Assembly: GCA_027923505.1 (NCBI GenBank)
Contig: BROI01000009.1
Span: 186,001-250,000 of the forward strand
Source: Mayamaea pseudoterrestris
Taxonomy: Eukaryota; Bacillariophyta; Bacillariophyceae; Sellaphorales; Sellaphoraceae
Direction of reading: 5' to 3'
DNA: 64,000 bases
The notes beneath the pieces were generated by a model. That model was not told the origin of the DNA and did no database searches. It was given only the letters and a program-made list of their open reading frames with translations. Position 1 is the first letter of the stretch. Each line of letters begins with the position of its first letter. This document shows, one piece after another, positions 10,845 through 21,800 of the stretch. The translations under genes and the position numbers were made by a program.

Positions 10845-11605
10845 ATGATGAGCGCTAGCTTGAATCGCGTCTCGCATCGCTTGCTATGCTCCAGCTCCGT
10901 CCGGAGCGTTTCTGTCGCACTATTGCCGACGGAGCAAGCCGTTGTTGTTGATCGTCACACGGCTTTGCCTGACAACAAGTTGAACCGCAGCGTGAGCAAG
11001 CAGCTAAAAGGTCCACCCATGAAGGTCTCAGAGATGCGTTCACCAAACGATGCTCATATTCGGAACTCGCTCTACGATACGGAGGAAGAACGCTCCATGG
11101 CAGGTTACTCTTCCACCATTCGTCATGACTGGACCAAACCGGAGATTGCCGAGATTTACTCCCTTCCTTTCTACGAATTAATGTACATTGGCGACGCTTT
11201 CTGAGCACCCAGAATCTGTGCAGATTAACGCGCTTGTCACAGTTGAGAGAACACCTCTTGGTGACAACGACGATATCGATTCCGTCAGTGTCATTGATAT
11301 GGCGCGCATGATTGCGACGGCTCGCATTGTCATGCCACGGACCATGGTGCGATTGTCGGCTGGACGGCTCCCGTTTAGCAAAGTGGAGCAGTATCTCATG
11401 TTCCAAGCCGGAGCGAATTCAATTTTTACCGGAGACAAGCTATTGACGTATGCAACCCAGAGTTCGACAAGGACCAGGCGCTTTCCAAAAGTTGGGTTTC
11501 CACGGCAAGCCTGCTCACAAAGGTCCCTTGATACCTCCCAAGGAAGGGCAAGGTGAAGTACACATTACCCCCAGCAAGGCGGAACGAGGGCAAAGTTACG
11601 CGTAA
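10845..11605 (+). pseudogene. Biotin synthase relic lacking the radical-SAM core
   Basis: This is a decayed copy of biotin synthase (BioB), the mitochondrial radical-SAM enzyme that inserts sulphur into dethiobiotin. The first part (10845-11180) keeps a presequence-like leader and the family entry motif IRHDWTKPEIAEIYSLPFYE. The sequence then jumps to the far C-terminal part of the enzyme: [36 protein letters not shown] and [12 protein letters not shown]. By comparison with E. coli BioB about 190 residues are missing, including the CxxxCxxC cluster ligands and the [2Fe-2S] ligands. The junction changes frame, and at least two further small indels follow; the end of the family is still legible as [10 protein letters not shown] in another frame. 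It cannot encode an active enzyme. An intact copy presumably exists elsewhere. The end coordinate follows the last legible frame. Confidence 0.8.
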
Positions 11606-11661
11606 ACAGTTGTCTGTATGGGCATGTGGGATGAATTGAGAGTACGTAGAATTAATTCACT

Positions 11662-12582
11662 CTAGTTGGACATGTTATGCTCTACTGAGTCTACATCATC
11701 AAGGTCTTCAAGTGCGTCGATGATTTGCATGTTCTTTTCAAAGTCTTCATCGGAAACATCCACAGGTGCCTTACTTGTGTGACCGAGCCGCATGGAAACA
11801 CCTTCTTCGAAGCCCAAACTCTTGACGGCATCCATCATTAGCGACAACTCCTTTGGGTCGGTCGACAAAAGTGTCATATCACCCTCCACAGTCATTTCGT
11901 AGTCATCACAGCCTGCTTCAATGGCAGCTTCTAGCAAAACATCTTCGTCCACCAGTGCGGGTATTTGAATTAACCCTCGCTTGTCGTACATGAAGAGCAC
12001 GGAGCCGCTCTCTGCCATTTTCCCATCACGCTTTTGAACTGTTGATCTAACATCGGAAGAAGCTCGATTGTTATTGTCCGTCAGCACGTTGATGATCATA
12101 CTTGCGCCTCCAAATGCGTATGCTTCAAAAATGTACTCTTTAAAGTCAGCCGTGTTGGCTTCCGTCGCCTTTTTGATGGCGCGAGTAATGTTATCAACCG
12201 GAACACTAAATTAAAAAGAGGTAAGAATCGTCGATGCATCAAAAGTGTCGCAACTCGTAGAGAAACCGCCTTACTTGTTTGCCTTGGCCTGCTTGAGAAC
12301 ATCGTTTAGTTGCCGATTCGCCTGAGGATCACCGCTTCCGCCTTCCTTAACCGCCATGATGATTCTTTTTCCGAACAAAGCATTAGTCTTGGCCTTTTTC
12401 CCATCCGTCTTGGCTTTTGTCGACGCGCGAACAGCAGCAGCTCGGCCCATGAAAAGTGGAAGGCATGATCGCAATGGAAGCAGTTTCGTTGTAGGTCTGG
12501 TTTCGAAAGCAAGAGTTTGTTGCACTGTGAACGATGATATGATTTCTGGGAAAAGCAAGAGAATGATGAGAGACAAGCTCAT
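11662..12582 (-). CDS. YebC/TACO1-family translation factor (2 exons)
   Basis: YebC/TACO1 proteins act in bacterial and organellar translation (relief of ribosome stalling) or as DNA-binding regulators. Exons are 12582-12275 and 12205-11662, with a 69-bp GTAAGG...TTTAG intron; the split codon restores KANNVPVDNITRAIKKA, the usual YebC block, and gives 283 residues. The N-terminal family domain contains TNALFGKRIIMAVKEGG and QANRQLNDVLKQAK; the middle reads FEAYAFGGASMIINVLTDN (compare YEGYGPGG in bacteria). The leader MSLSLIILLLFPEIISSF is a clear signal peptide followed by a Ser/Thr- and Arg-containing stretch, so plastid delivery is likely rather than mitochondrial. The ATG at 12582 is the only start before that leader. 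Family membership is firm; compartment is inferred. Confidence 0.9.
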
Positions 12583-12961
12583 CGTGAAGGGCCACCAGTA
12601 GGTATGGTTGTTGTTCTACGAAAAAATGTACAATAAGATACTTGTAGCGCGGTGGGTTGCGCGGGATCACAACGTTGCAGCGTCGAAGATTGTGTGACCG
12701 TGTGACGTGTGACGCACGATTAGAAACCGATCAGACACGATCCAAAGCAAGTCATTTCTTTCTGAGCCGGCTCATTCCTGTTAAGCCTTAATTGCAATGG
12801 CCGTCATGTTTGCCGACCGAGACACTTGGCGCGCCCCGCCACGCCCTGGTCGTCCTCCGCTCGTTGCTTTGGGTTGCTGCAGTGCATATATACGATATAC
12901 AAAACTTGACTTGTGAAAGACCTTCACCGCAGCTCAAATAATTACAAAGGAAATTCAGCAA
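12583..12961. other. Divergent intergenic region
   Basis: This 379-bp stretch between the divergently transcribed YebC-like and MSS51-like genes should hold both promoters. The only frames present are antisense or non-conserved-looking. No repeat or palindrome stands out. Confidence 0.4.
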
Positions 12962-14275
12962 ATGGAGCGTGACGCCGAGAAATCTGATCACTTTCCAAAC
13001 ATGCTTGATCCATGGGAGAGCGGCAATGGAGGAGGGTACACGCCACTCTCAGAATTGGCTGCTGATGCGACCGTCATGATGTCCGCTGGTCCGGAAATGG
13101 AGGGAGCTTTTTATGCCGATTTGTCAGCTTTCGCTTATGTCGAAGTGAACGGGGAAAGAGACAATGAGATAAAGGAAACCAAAGAGGACGATTTGGATTT
13201 CAGGGGAATGGCAGACCGAGCATTGCGAGCACTAGATGATGAGTATCGTTTGACGGTTCGAGGAGCGGCTGATCGATTGAATGAATTGCAAAGTGCTGAA
13301 CCGTTGCCTCCAATTCGGCTTCTGAGTGACGACTTTGGATCTTCATTCTTTCGTGCCAACTTCTATGATATACCTGTGGAAGGAGCAGGAGCAGCCACGG
13401 CAACGACAGCTGGCAGTCTGCCAGAGATTGACGCGGAAGCTGTCCGTCGCGCCATTGGATCCATTTCCATCAAGGACACGAAATTGAGCCAGAATTATGC
13501 CAAGTGGGAGTCCCAGCAAAGGGTTAAGTTAGCTATCGCTCCACAGTCGCATCCCCTGATTAGTAGGCAGCAACTGTTCACATTTCGACGCCAATCTACT
13601 AATGCAATTAATGCCACATCCGTTTTGTCACGTGCGGCGACAATTGCAGAAGCTCTAATAAAGCTCGACCTGCTTCGCGGACAAGACTATTTGCAGATTG
13701 ACTTGTTGGGGTGCGATTACGCAGAATGCAGCACACAGGAGCGCGTACGACAGCTGTTTGCTCCACTTATAAGATGGCTATCAGATTTTGGTATGAAATG
13801 CCCCAAAGTGTTGCAGCTGCATTTAATCGGGCCAAATGTTCCAATGACAGCACCCCGGTATATGGAACTTCCGTCATCGGGACGACTGGAGAAAGTGCAA
13901 CTGTATTGCCAGCACTCAGTCTACGAAGAACGCGTTTTGTCGGACAAGTCCGCGCAGTTGTTATTTGCCTTTCATGCTGGTATTTGGGGCTACAACGAAT
14001 GGCGTCCAACGCTTCGATACTTGGCCCGTTTGCGACAAAAGGTTTACTTTGTTGTCACTGCTTATACTCTTGAAGAGGCAGAGGATGATTATGAAGTTAT
14101 TCAGGATGAAGTTTCACTAGTGTGGCAACTTCCCAAGGAAGACTTGGTCGGCTCCGCTTGCATATGGACTCCTGTTGCTAATGCGTTTGCTTCCAAGCAA
14201 GATCGCGCGACCACCACAGCTCCACCAGGTCGGCAATACCGTGACAATGCGGCATGGCAGGCGTGGTGCCTTTAG
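12962..14275 (+). CDS. MSS51 C-terminal-domain-like protein
   Basis: A 437-residue protein whose second half resembles the C-terminal domain of MSS51 and related MYND proteins (mitochondrial translation of COX1 in yeast; metabolic roles in animals). The shared features are LQLHLIGPNVP near residue 285, FAFHAGIWGYNEWRPTLRYL near 340 and VVTAYTLEEAEDDYEVI near 365. Family proteins have the same order of LxxxGP, HxGIWG and TAYTxxEA. The N-terminal 170 residues are acidic and unrecognised, and no MYND zinc finger (no spaced Cys/His set) is present, so this is the domain without its usual partner. The ATG at 12962 is the first in frame. No signal peptide is visible. The catalytic role, if any, is unknown. 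It lies beside heme A synthase, which is suggestive but not evidence of a link. Confidence 0.6.
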   Translation: MERDAEKSDHFPNMLDPWESGNGGGYTPLSELAADATVMMSAGPEMEGAFYADLSAFAYVEVNGERDNEIKETKEDDLDFRGMADRALRALDDEYRLTVRGAADRLNELQSAEPLPPIRLLSDDFGSSFFRANFYDIPVEGAGAATATTAGSLPEIDAEAVRRAIGSISIKDTKLSQNYAKWESQQRVKLAIAPQSHPLISRQQLFTFRRQSTNAINATSVLSRAATIAEALIKLDLLRGQDYLQIDLLGCDYAECSTQERVRQLFAPLIRWLSDFGMKCPKVLQLHLIGPNVPMTAPRYMELPSSGRLEKVQLYCQHSVYEERVLSDKSAQLLFAFHAGIWGYNEWRPTLRYLARLRQKVYFVVTAYTLEEAEDDYEVIQDEVSLVWQLPKEDLVGSACIWTPVANAFASKQDRATTTAPPGRQYRDNAAWQAWCL

Positions 14276-14347
14276 TATTAATTGTTACTAATACATACGA
14301 TATGCAGTTGCAGTAAGCGTTAAAGTAAATGTTACTGGAAAATTACT

Positions 14348-15526
14348 CTACGTCACAGCCTTCAATATTTGCGCTGAACGAGCCAACGCAGGTCGAGCGT
14401 ACCGTAGTGCATGAGCCGAATAGATTGCGCTGGTAAAGACAACAACACTTCCCAATTGATGCGCTGCCGCCAGTGGTATGGGAACATAGGTCAAAAGCGT
14501 CGTGACGCCGAGTGCAAACTGCCCAGTCGCCGCCACGGCAATACCGTACATGCCTTGTCGAACTTGTGGCGTCAGAATTGCAGCCCTGGTGCGGTTTAAC
14601 CCGATGGCGGCTATACTCAGTGCAGTTGCTGCCGTTACCGTTCCGAGGACTCTGTGGTTAAACTGAACGGTTGCTGAGTTCTCTGTTAAATTTCTACGCC
14701 AAGGCTTAAGCTCGTTCATGTCTGGAGGTATCCAGTCGTCTCCCATCTTAGGCCAAGTGTTAAAAGCTCGCCCAGCATCGTTTCCTGCAACCAAAGCTCC
14801 ACTGGCAACAGTCAATGCTGTCAAGCCCGTGAGACCCATAGCTCCTACTCTAAGACGTGATGCCTGTTGTAACGCTTTTTTGGATAGTTTAGCGGCTTGT
14901 TCCGGCAACGTCTTGGCGTGAGGAATGCAAAATACTTCCAAACCAGTCCACAGCAGCGCGCCATACGTGACGAGCGCCATGGTCAAGTGACTGGCGAGTC
15001 GAACCGGCTGTACACGAATCTCGAGGCGATCACCCCGTCGATCGTCGCCCAAACCGCTTTTGACCATCCACCAACCAACGAGCCCTTGCGTTCCTCCCAT
15101 GGCAAAGAGGCCAACCATGTTCTTTTGAAAGCCAACTGGAATCTTTCCTCGCGCCGTAAAGTACATCCACGGCAATGCAAAGACTAAACCAGTGACCCTA
15201 CCAAGCATCCGATGAGCATATTCCCAAAAGTATATAAATTTGAAGTCGTCCAGAGTCATACTCTTCCGCTGTTCCCACTCTGGAAATTGCTTGTAGCGAT
15301 CGAATTCAATCTGCCACTCGGCATCTGTAATTGGAGGAAGGCTGCCAAGTGGCGTCCAGTCTGTCATACTGAGGCCAGACTTTGTGAGTCGTGTCACTCC
15401 TCCTACATGAATCATGCCAATTACCATGCCGGCTGTTCCAAACAACCACTTGCCGACAGGTGCATAGGGATTCGACTTGGATGTGAGCAGAGGCAAACCT
15501 TTGGTAATCAATGGTGATGCTGACAT
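14348..15526 (-). CDS. COX15: Heme A synthase
   Basis: COX15 oxidises heme O to heme A in the inner mitochondrial membrane for cytochrome c oxidase. About eight membrane helices form two similar four-helix halves. All four heme-ligand histidine motifs are visible: WEYAHRMLGR, ASHLTMALV, FNHRVLGTV and AAHQLGSVV. The entry motif GGVTRLTKSGLSMTDWTP is typical. The frame continues ten codons upstream of the ATG at 15526, but only to a TTG preceded by a stop, so 15526 is the first usable ATG and gives 392 residues. That leaves only about 25 residues ahead of the first helix for a mitochondrial presequence (MSASPLITKGLPLLTSKS), which is short; an unrecognised upstream exon is possible. Enzyme identity is very secure. 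Confidence 0.93.
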   Translation of the reverse strand: MSASPLITKGLPLLTSKSNPYAPVGKWLFGTAGMVIGMIHVGGVTRLTKSGLSMTDWTPLGSLPPITDAEWQIEFDRYKQFPEWEQRKSMTLDDFKFIYFWEYAHRMLGRVTGLVFALPWMYFTARGKIPVGFQKNMVGLFAMGGTQGLVGWWMVKSGLGDDRRGDRLEIRVQPVRLASHLTMALVTYGALLWTGLEVFCIPHAKTLPEQAAKLSKKALQQASRLRVGAMGLTGLTALTVASGALVAGNDAGRAFNTWPKMGDDWIPPDMNELKPWRRNLTENSATVQFNHRVLGTVTAATALSIAAIGLNRTRAAILTPQVRQGMYGIAVAATGQFALGVTTLLTYVPIPLAAAHQLGSVVVFTSAIYSAHALRYARPALARSAQILKAVT

Positions 15527-15827
15527 ATTCGAAACTCTCGTGCACAATTTGTACAAGAAGCGATGCTATTCAAAGCTTTTCAAGAATTACAGCAGGTGTA
15601 AGCGTTGGTACCACGACTTATGATTACGATGCTCCTCATGGCGAATTGGCGGAAAATGTGAATCATCCAAGGGCAGCAAGTCCCAAATGACGCAGAAAGA
15701 TCGAAGTGAGTACCGGAACGACGTAGACGAGCAAAGGAGCATCACCATGAAGATTGCGGGTTCATGACCAGCTACCGCAGCGGTACAAGTACGATATCTC
15801 ATTGTCAACTTCCCACTCACAACCATC
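15527..15827. other. Divergent intergenic region COX15/SZT2-like
   Basis: This 301-bp stretch carries the promoters of two divergent genes. A minus-strand frame of 80 codons (15587-15829) starts inside the SZT2-like gene start region and looks like chance. A missing first exon of COX15 could lie here but was not identified. Confidence 0.4.
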
Positions 15828-18800
15828 ATGGAAGCTTCTTCATCGCCACCTGCGCCGCTATCTTCTATAGTAGGAAATGCAGTTATTCTTCTAAGCGACT
15901 GGGATCGCTTTGGACTCGAGGAACGATCGCTCTATCATTTCGATCTGTCCCACTTTGCATCTTTTGCCGACGATTTAGGAGCGTCAGACGACAGTGCAAA
16001 TCGACATGAAGAGAAGGTAAAGGAAAGAATGGATAGTAATACTCGTCCATGCGGCTTTAAATACCTCTTGGAGTGCGTGCCGAAGGATGTCCGTTTGCGA
16101 AGCGAACAAAAGCGAAAATTGAAATCCGATGTCAAGGCTTTGAATTCCAAGAAGGTAAAGCAAACAACAATCTGCTATCAGCCCATGCACTTGCCTTTGA
16201 AGATTAGCCCAACCTCAGCAATTTATTTTACATACGAGACGACCCGCATGGCCTTCGTCTTGGACGCGTCGCCGACGCTGACAAGCACATTTGGATACTC
16301 GCAATTTCAGCATGATCCTGCTTGCTGTCCGCTAGACCGGTTGGCTGGAATGGCTTGCACATTCTTTGAGTCTCTTGTCAAGCCGGTGCGAGCGCCTATT
16401 TCTGCTAAGAAGGGGATATGGCGGCCGTTGCTGGCTGTATCCGTCGTGGCTGTGTTGCCTCGACAAGTGAGCGACGCTGTTCCGAAGACTATATTACTGG
16501 TCCGAGACTTTCGAGTCAGTGATGAAGTAACTGCCAGAGAGCTAGCAGAGAGAATCGACTTTTGGGTTCTCACAATGGTGGAGCAAGAGATTGCGCATAG
16601 CTTGGGTCGTCGTTCCGAACGTTCATCGTTTTGCGACCTTGGCTCTGTGCCGTCATGTACCACTTTATTGAAAGATTTGCTTCATGCGGGAGATGCAGCT
16701 CTCAATTCGCTAAGTTCTTCGGCACGGCCTATGATTGTTGTTGCGACTGATGGAAGGGCAGTGGTTTGTGACTCTTCGATCGAAATTTTGTCGGATGTGA
16801 ATCGGGTGGATGTGCCGCTGGTGGTTCTGGATTTAAGTAGCAAAGAATCACACATTTCGCTGCACAATTTATCGCAACAAGGCTTCCCAGAATCAACGTC
16901 AACTATTAGTCGCGATCCTTTCGTCGCGATCGGTGATGCGTTCCCGTTACATTATTCGGACGACACAGAAGCAATCTATGCAATTTGCAAAGCAACGGGA
17001 GGCTGCTTCTATGATAAGACCTTACTTGATGAAGCAGCGACATCGCTGACAGGAGAAGTGCAGAGTGAGTCCGACAAATTTCACGACGTTTTTTGCTCAT
17101 ACAAGCGTCATTTGTTGCGTATAAATGCTGTTCAATGGTACACTTTGTTCTCGCTGTCACCGCTGACCCCGACGGTTGGCATGCAACTTGCTCGCCTTGC
17201 TCCGCCATTGTATCTTCGGCAGAAAGCGTTAAAATCTAAAGAAACAGACTCAAGTTTAAAAAGGAAGTCAGAGAATATAACAGGTATGGATGCAATCGCG
17301 ATTACTAGGAATAATCTTTCGGTTGGGCTGGTCCACGACAAGCGCAAGCTAATCACGGCGCGGTCAATTCTTGCCACCTATTTCGTGAATCCCGTGAAAA
17401 TAAAAAGTCTGTTGGTAATGCGCATCAAAGAAGGGTACCTAATAAAGCAATACGGCTCGAGTACGTTTGATTCTGACAAAATTTTGATACAATTTACCCT
17501 GCAAGCGGATGTTGGTGCTACAATTCTTTATGAGCTCTCATACCGCGCCCTTCCCGGACACCGAAACAAGGTCGGTTTCGCACACATCAAGATCGAGCTC
17601 TATGGAGAGCAAAGTTTTCTTCAAAAGGTCAAGCAAGATTATCTTGCTCCGGGCGAGCTGCATTCATCGTCACAAGTGACGGCCCAAAAATTATCGCAAT
17701 CGCTCTGTCGACTATTACACAGCGTTCGAAGGGACGACATGCTGATGCCGTACCTATCGCCAGTAAGATGGGGCGACCATCTATCGACTTCCGATACGCC
17801 TTTTATCAGACTTCTTTCCTCGTTGACTCGGATACAGAAACAGCGGCATTTCCGCGTCGATACTTTTGATGTCGTAGTGGCGAAGAATGCAACGATAGTT
17901 TCTGGCTCGCTTACTTTTGGCGAGGATCAGCTTGTTCGCGTGCTTATTCATTGGGCAACTCAGACATTGCCGAATGGGCACAGTGTAGTGAAACATGTCA
18001 TTTCATCTGCAGGCTTGCCAGTGTACTGTCTTGTCGAAATCGAAAAGGGAGCTCAGTGCCTCTTTAGCGTATCGGTGTTGACATCCGGAGGGACAGAGGT
18101 TGGACTACGCCTTTATCTATTAAGTTCGTTGCTACAAGAACTGAGAGCTAAGCAGGAGAGTAGTGTTTTGAAGAAAATGATGTCCACGTCAATAGTAGGG
18201 ATGCGTTTGACAAAGGCGCACTATAGTAAATATCTCGAGCAGCAAATCTCTCGTACGTCATGGAATCTTGATAATGATCCCGAGCTTTTGCCGTTGCTAG
18301 TAAAGCGAAGGACTGGCGTCGATGGCTTTACGTTACTTGAAGAAACGGGCGATGTCTATTGCCTCCTAGCCAAGTTTTTGCCATCTACTGCGCGAAATTC
18401 CTTCTTTGACGAACCGGGAGATCTAGTTCAATACGAAGTCCACAAGTCAAACGATTGCTTTCGAGTGGATATCTATATGGAGAGCGAAAGCAGCAAATTT
18501 CGTCTTCGCCATCCATGGCTTTCCGACGACCTTACGCCTCTGATATTCACTAGAATGGTTGACACGTTACGCACGAAGGACAAAGCTTGCGGGCGTGCAT
18601 TGCAGTGTCGGACGACTTTAAAATCACTGTTGGATGGAGCTGTGATACAAGATCCATGGGTGTATGCAAAGAGGTTGCTAAAACACGCCCAGAGGTTTTC
18701 AACGAAGCTCCGATGTTTTGGCACTCGTCGTTCTGGAAAAGCTGATGATATTTTATATGCGCTTACCAGAATCTCACTATTGAATGGTTGTCTTGGAGCT

Positions 18801-21800
18801 CGAGTAGCGGGTCTGAGCACAGGTGACGGATACAATATCCCTGAATTGCCTTGCCAAATGAACCGACCTGCCAGTTGGTATTTTCTGGAACACGCATTGG
18901 GCACCGTCAGCGTGGCATATTTGACGTCCACCATTAGCAACGACAAATCAGAAGCAGCTCCGACTTTTTCTTACTATGATCTCGTCATTTTTGCGGTTCA
19001 AGTCTCAAACATCTACAGTAGACGCGACGCTATGTCAGGCGAATTGAGTGCTGACGCTCCCGCCATTCCCGATTCTGTTCTAACATTCGCAAGCCATGTT
19101 GAGCGGTCACATAGACTGAATATTTCTGCAGCTGCTTACCTAGCTTTGTTGAATGACGAAGAGACTTTTTTTGAGGAGGATCAAGTCCGACAGATCCTCC
19201 AACCGCTACATTTCTTGAATGTGTGTTCATTAAAGACAACTGCGTGTTCCGAACTTCGTGCACTTCTCGCGATCAAACTGCGCTACGTAGTTGATGGACT
19301 CTACTTCTACAACGAGGAGACTGATTTAAGCCCGGTCGTCCATCAAAAAATCGACGACGAAAGCGACAATTTTACTTTGCACAGCGTTGCCGACGACGAG
19401 ACCGACAGCGACGACGGTGAGCCTCCCCAGGTGCAAAGCGGTAGGCAAGACACATTTGAGGGGACCTTATCGACGATAGCAGCCTACGCTCCGGATCCGC
19501 CACTGTTTGCGCGGATAACTGGGCTAGAGCATGATGACGGAATTTCTCGACAAGTATCTATTTTTCTGTCGGTTTTTGATACGAGTAGGAGTTCTCTTCC
19601 TGATTCCCATTGCAGAGCTGCAAATGAACTTTCTACCCTTCTGAATTCTTTTGTAGCAGAGCGAACACTTGAACGACTACGACATCAGGGCCAGTCTATA
19701 AGTGACGGAGAGCTCCGTACTGTTAAATCGTGCCTTCGTCAGGCTCGAAATGTTGCTTTATCGTGTATGGAGTTGAACGTTTACGTCGGGACTTTAGATG
19801 CCATGGTGGCAGCTTGTGCTCCAGTTGGCTGTGGAAGAGAAGTGGAGGAGGCATTCACCTTAATGCTCTCCCTCCTTTGTCGCAATGATCAACTTGCTTT
19901 TGTTCCTCATGCTGGCGGTGGTTTTGCTATATTGGAAACCGAAAAAACGTCCTCTGCGTTAGCATTTTTTGCATTCGTGGAAGTCAACAAAGCGCATCAG
20001 ATTATTATTCAGGTACACCACCCGTCAGGCAGCAACGCTTCTGCCGAAACACTATCGATGATCCGTGGTTTAATCTTAGCCATATGCTTACGAACAAATC
20101 AGATTCTGCTGCTGAAGCGACTACACGTGACTCGAGTTGCGAGCACACTCTTGATACCTAACCTACCATCAACTGATTTGTCAGCGTCAGCGCTGAACCC
20201 CATCGGAACACTCGCCTTTTCTCCGGGAGCCTTCCGCTGCCCCATGGTTTTCGAGTATAGCTTCACGGTTTTCTATCGCTGTGCTGCGAGTTTGCCGCAG
20301 ATTGCAAGGGCAGTAAAATCGACAGTGCTACATCCGTTTACAATCAACAATAATCGCAGCCACTTTGTCTACAAGGACGAATCTGAGTCGGTATTTTACA
20401 TGGAACTGGCCCCTCGGGAAGATAATCAGATTGTCCTTCTGGTTTATGGTGTCTGTGAGCCGTGCTTGTCTGTAACGTCTCAGCTTACAGCACTCATCGA
20501 CAAAAAGTTGCTACAGATTGCTGTTGATACGCTTTCCTCCTTGCTGACGAAGAACAGTCATTACATTTGGAAGGATAAGGACTTGGAATTTGTTCAAAAA
20601 TTTGAAGAAGTTTGGACGAAGGTGGATCTAGGACGCGAGTTTAACGCCCCACAGGAGCGAGTCTATACATTCGATGGTCAGTTATTTGATAGAGGATTCT
20701 TAATGCTTTTCTTTCGCCAAAATTTATGTGGAAGTTCTTTCTTTCACGTTCTCAATCACGCATCCGCAGCGTTGCGAACGCCTCTTGAGGATGGCACCAC
20801 TGACATTCCGTCGCTATTCTTCTACAACAATGCACCGGCCACTTTGGACCCCAAGCTTCAGCCCAACAGTACTTTGACCGTCGAAGGCGCTGAATATGCG
20901 AGAATGGCCGGGACTGGCGTAGCTATTATTGAAGTGCAATTCTCCACCAAAACAAGCGACAGCGTGCGCGAATCCGTGTCAAATCACGTGAGTGAGCTGC
21001 CATACCCCGTCCTTCTGCCAGCAGTCCACGCCCACGACTCGACGGGCATAATAGGCGACCATGATCTATGGGTGCGTGTAAAAGTTACTTCAACAGCTTT
21101 GCATCGCGATGCGGTTCACCGTTGGGTCAAGCTGACGTTGGATCAAGTGCTTCTATCATCCACAATCGAACGACACATTGAATTAATGCAGTCGAGAATT
21201 GCAGCACCAGGCGTATCGACAGTGGCTGAACTCTCTTCAAATTATGAAGCGCGACGTTGTAACGCAATCGAGTCCGTTTGCCCGGGTCTACCGCTGCTAG
21301 AAGAACTATTAGCTACGGAATCGCCTCATCCAGGGATCTTAAAAAGTATACACCTGGGCTTGATTCGATCATCGGACGTAGCAACCGTGGCGCTTGATTC
21401 CGTCGACCTTATCATCAGTCAACTTGTTCGTGCATGCAGTGGAAATGTAAATTCACATATATGGTCACACCTGTCCGTCGTTCGCATTCTTCGGGGCAAA
21501 AAGTATCAGCCTTGTCGAGTATGTTGGAACGACACGCGTGAAATCATGTTTGAAGTTTCATCGCATCAACTGGAGGGAGGTAAAAGAATGGTCGACAGAA
21601 GCACTGAAAATCCTGAGTACCTATTTGCATACTCAACACCAAATGTTGATGATGATGATGGTTTGTGGGCGTCTTCTTTGAAGCTGTTTAAGGAAGTTGC
21701 TATTAGCGGGAACACACTCCCAGGATATCCACACGAGCGTGACCCAAGAGCTTTTCGTCGTTCCTTCGCGTTCATTCTCTCAGTGACGCGCAATAGACGG

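Noticed and set aside
15587-15829. Minus-strand frame of 80 codons upstream of COX15, considered as its missing leader exon
   Set aside because: No donor-acceptor pair joins it in phase, and its composition does not resemble a presequence.
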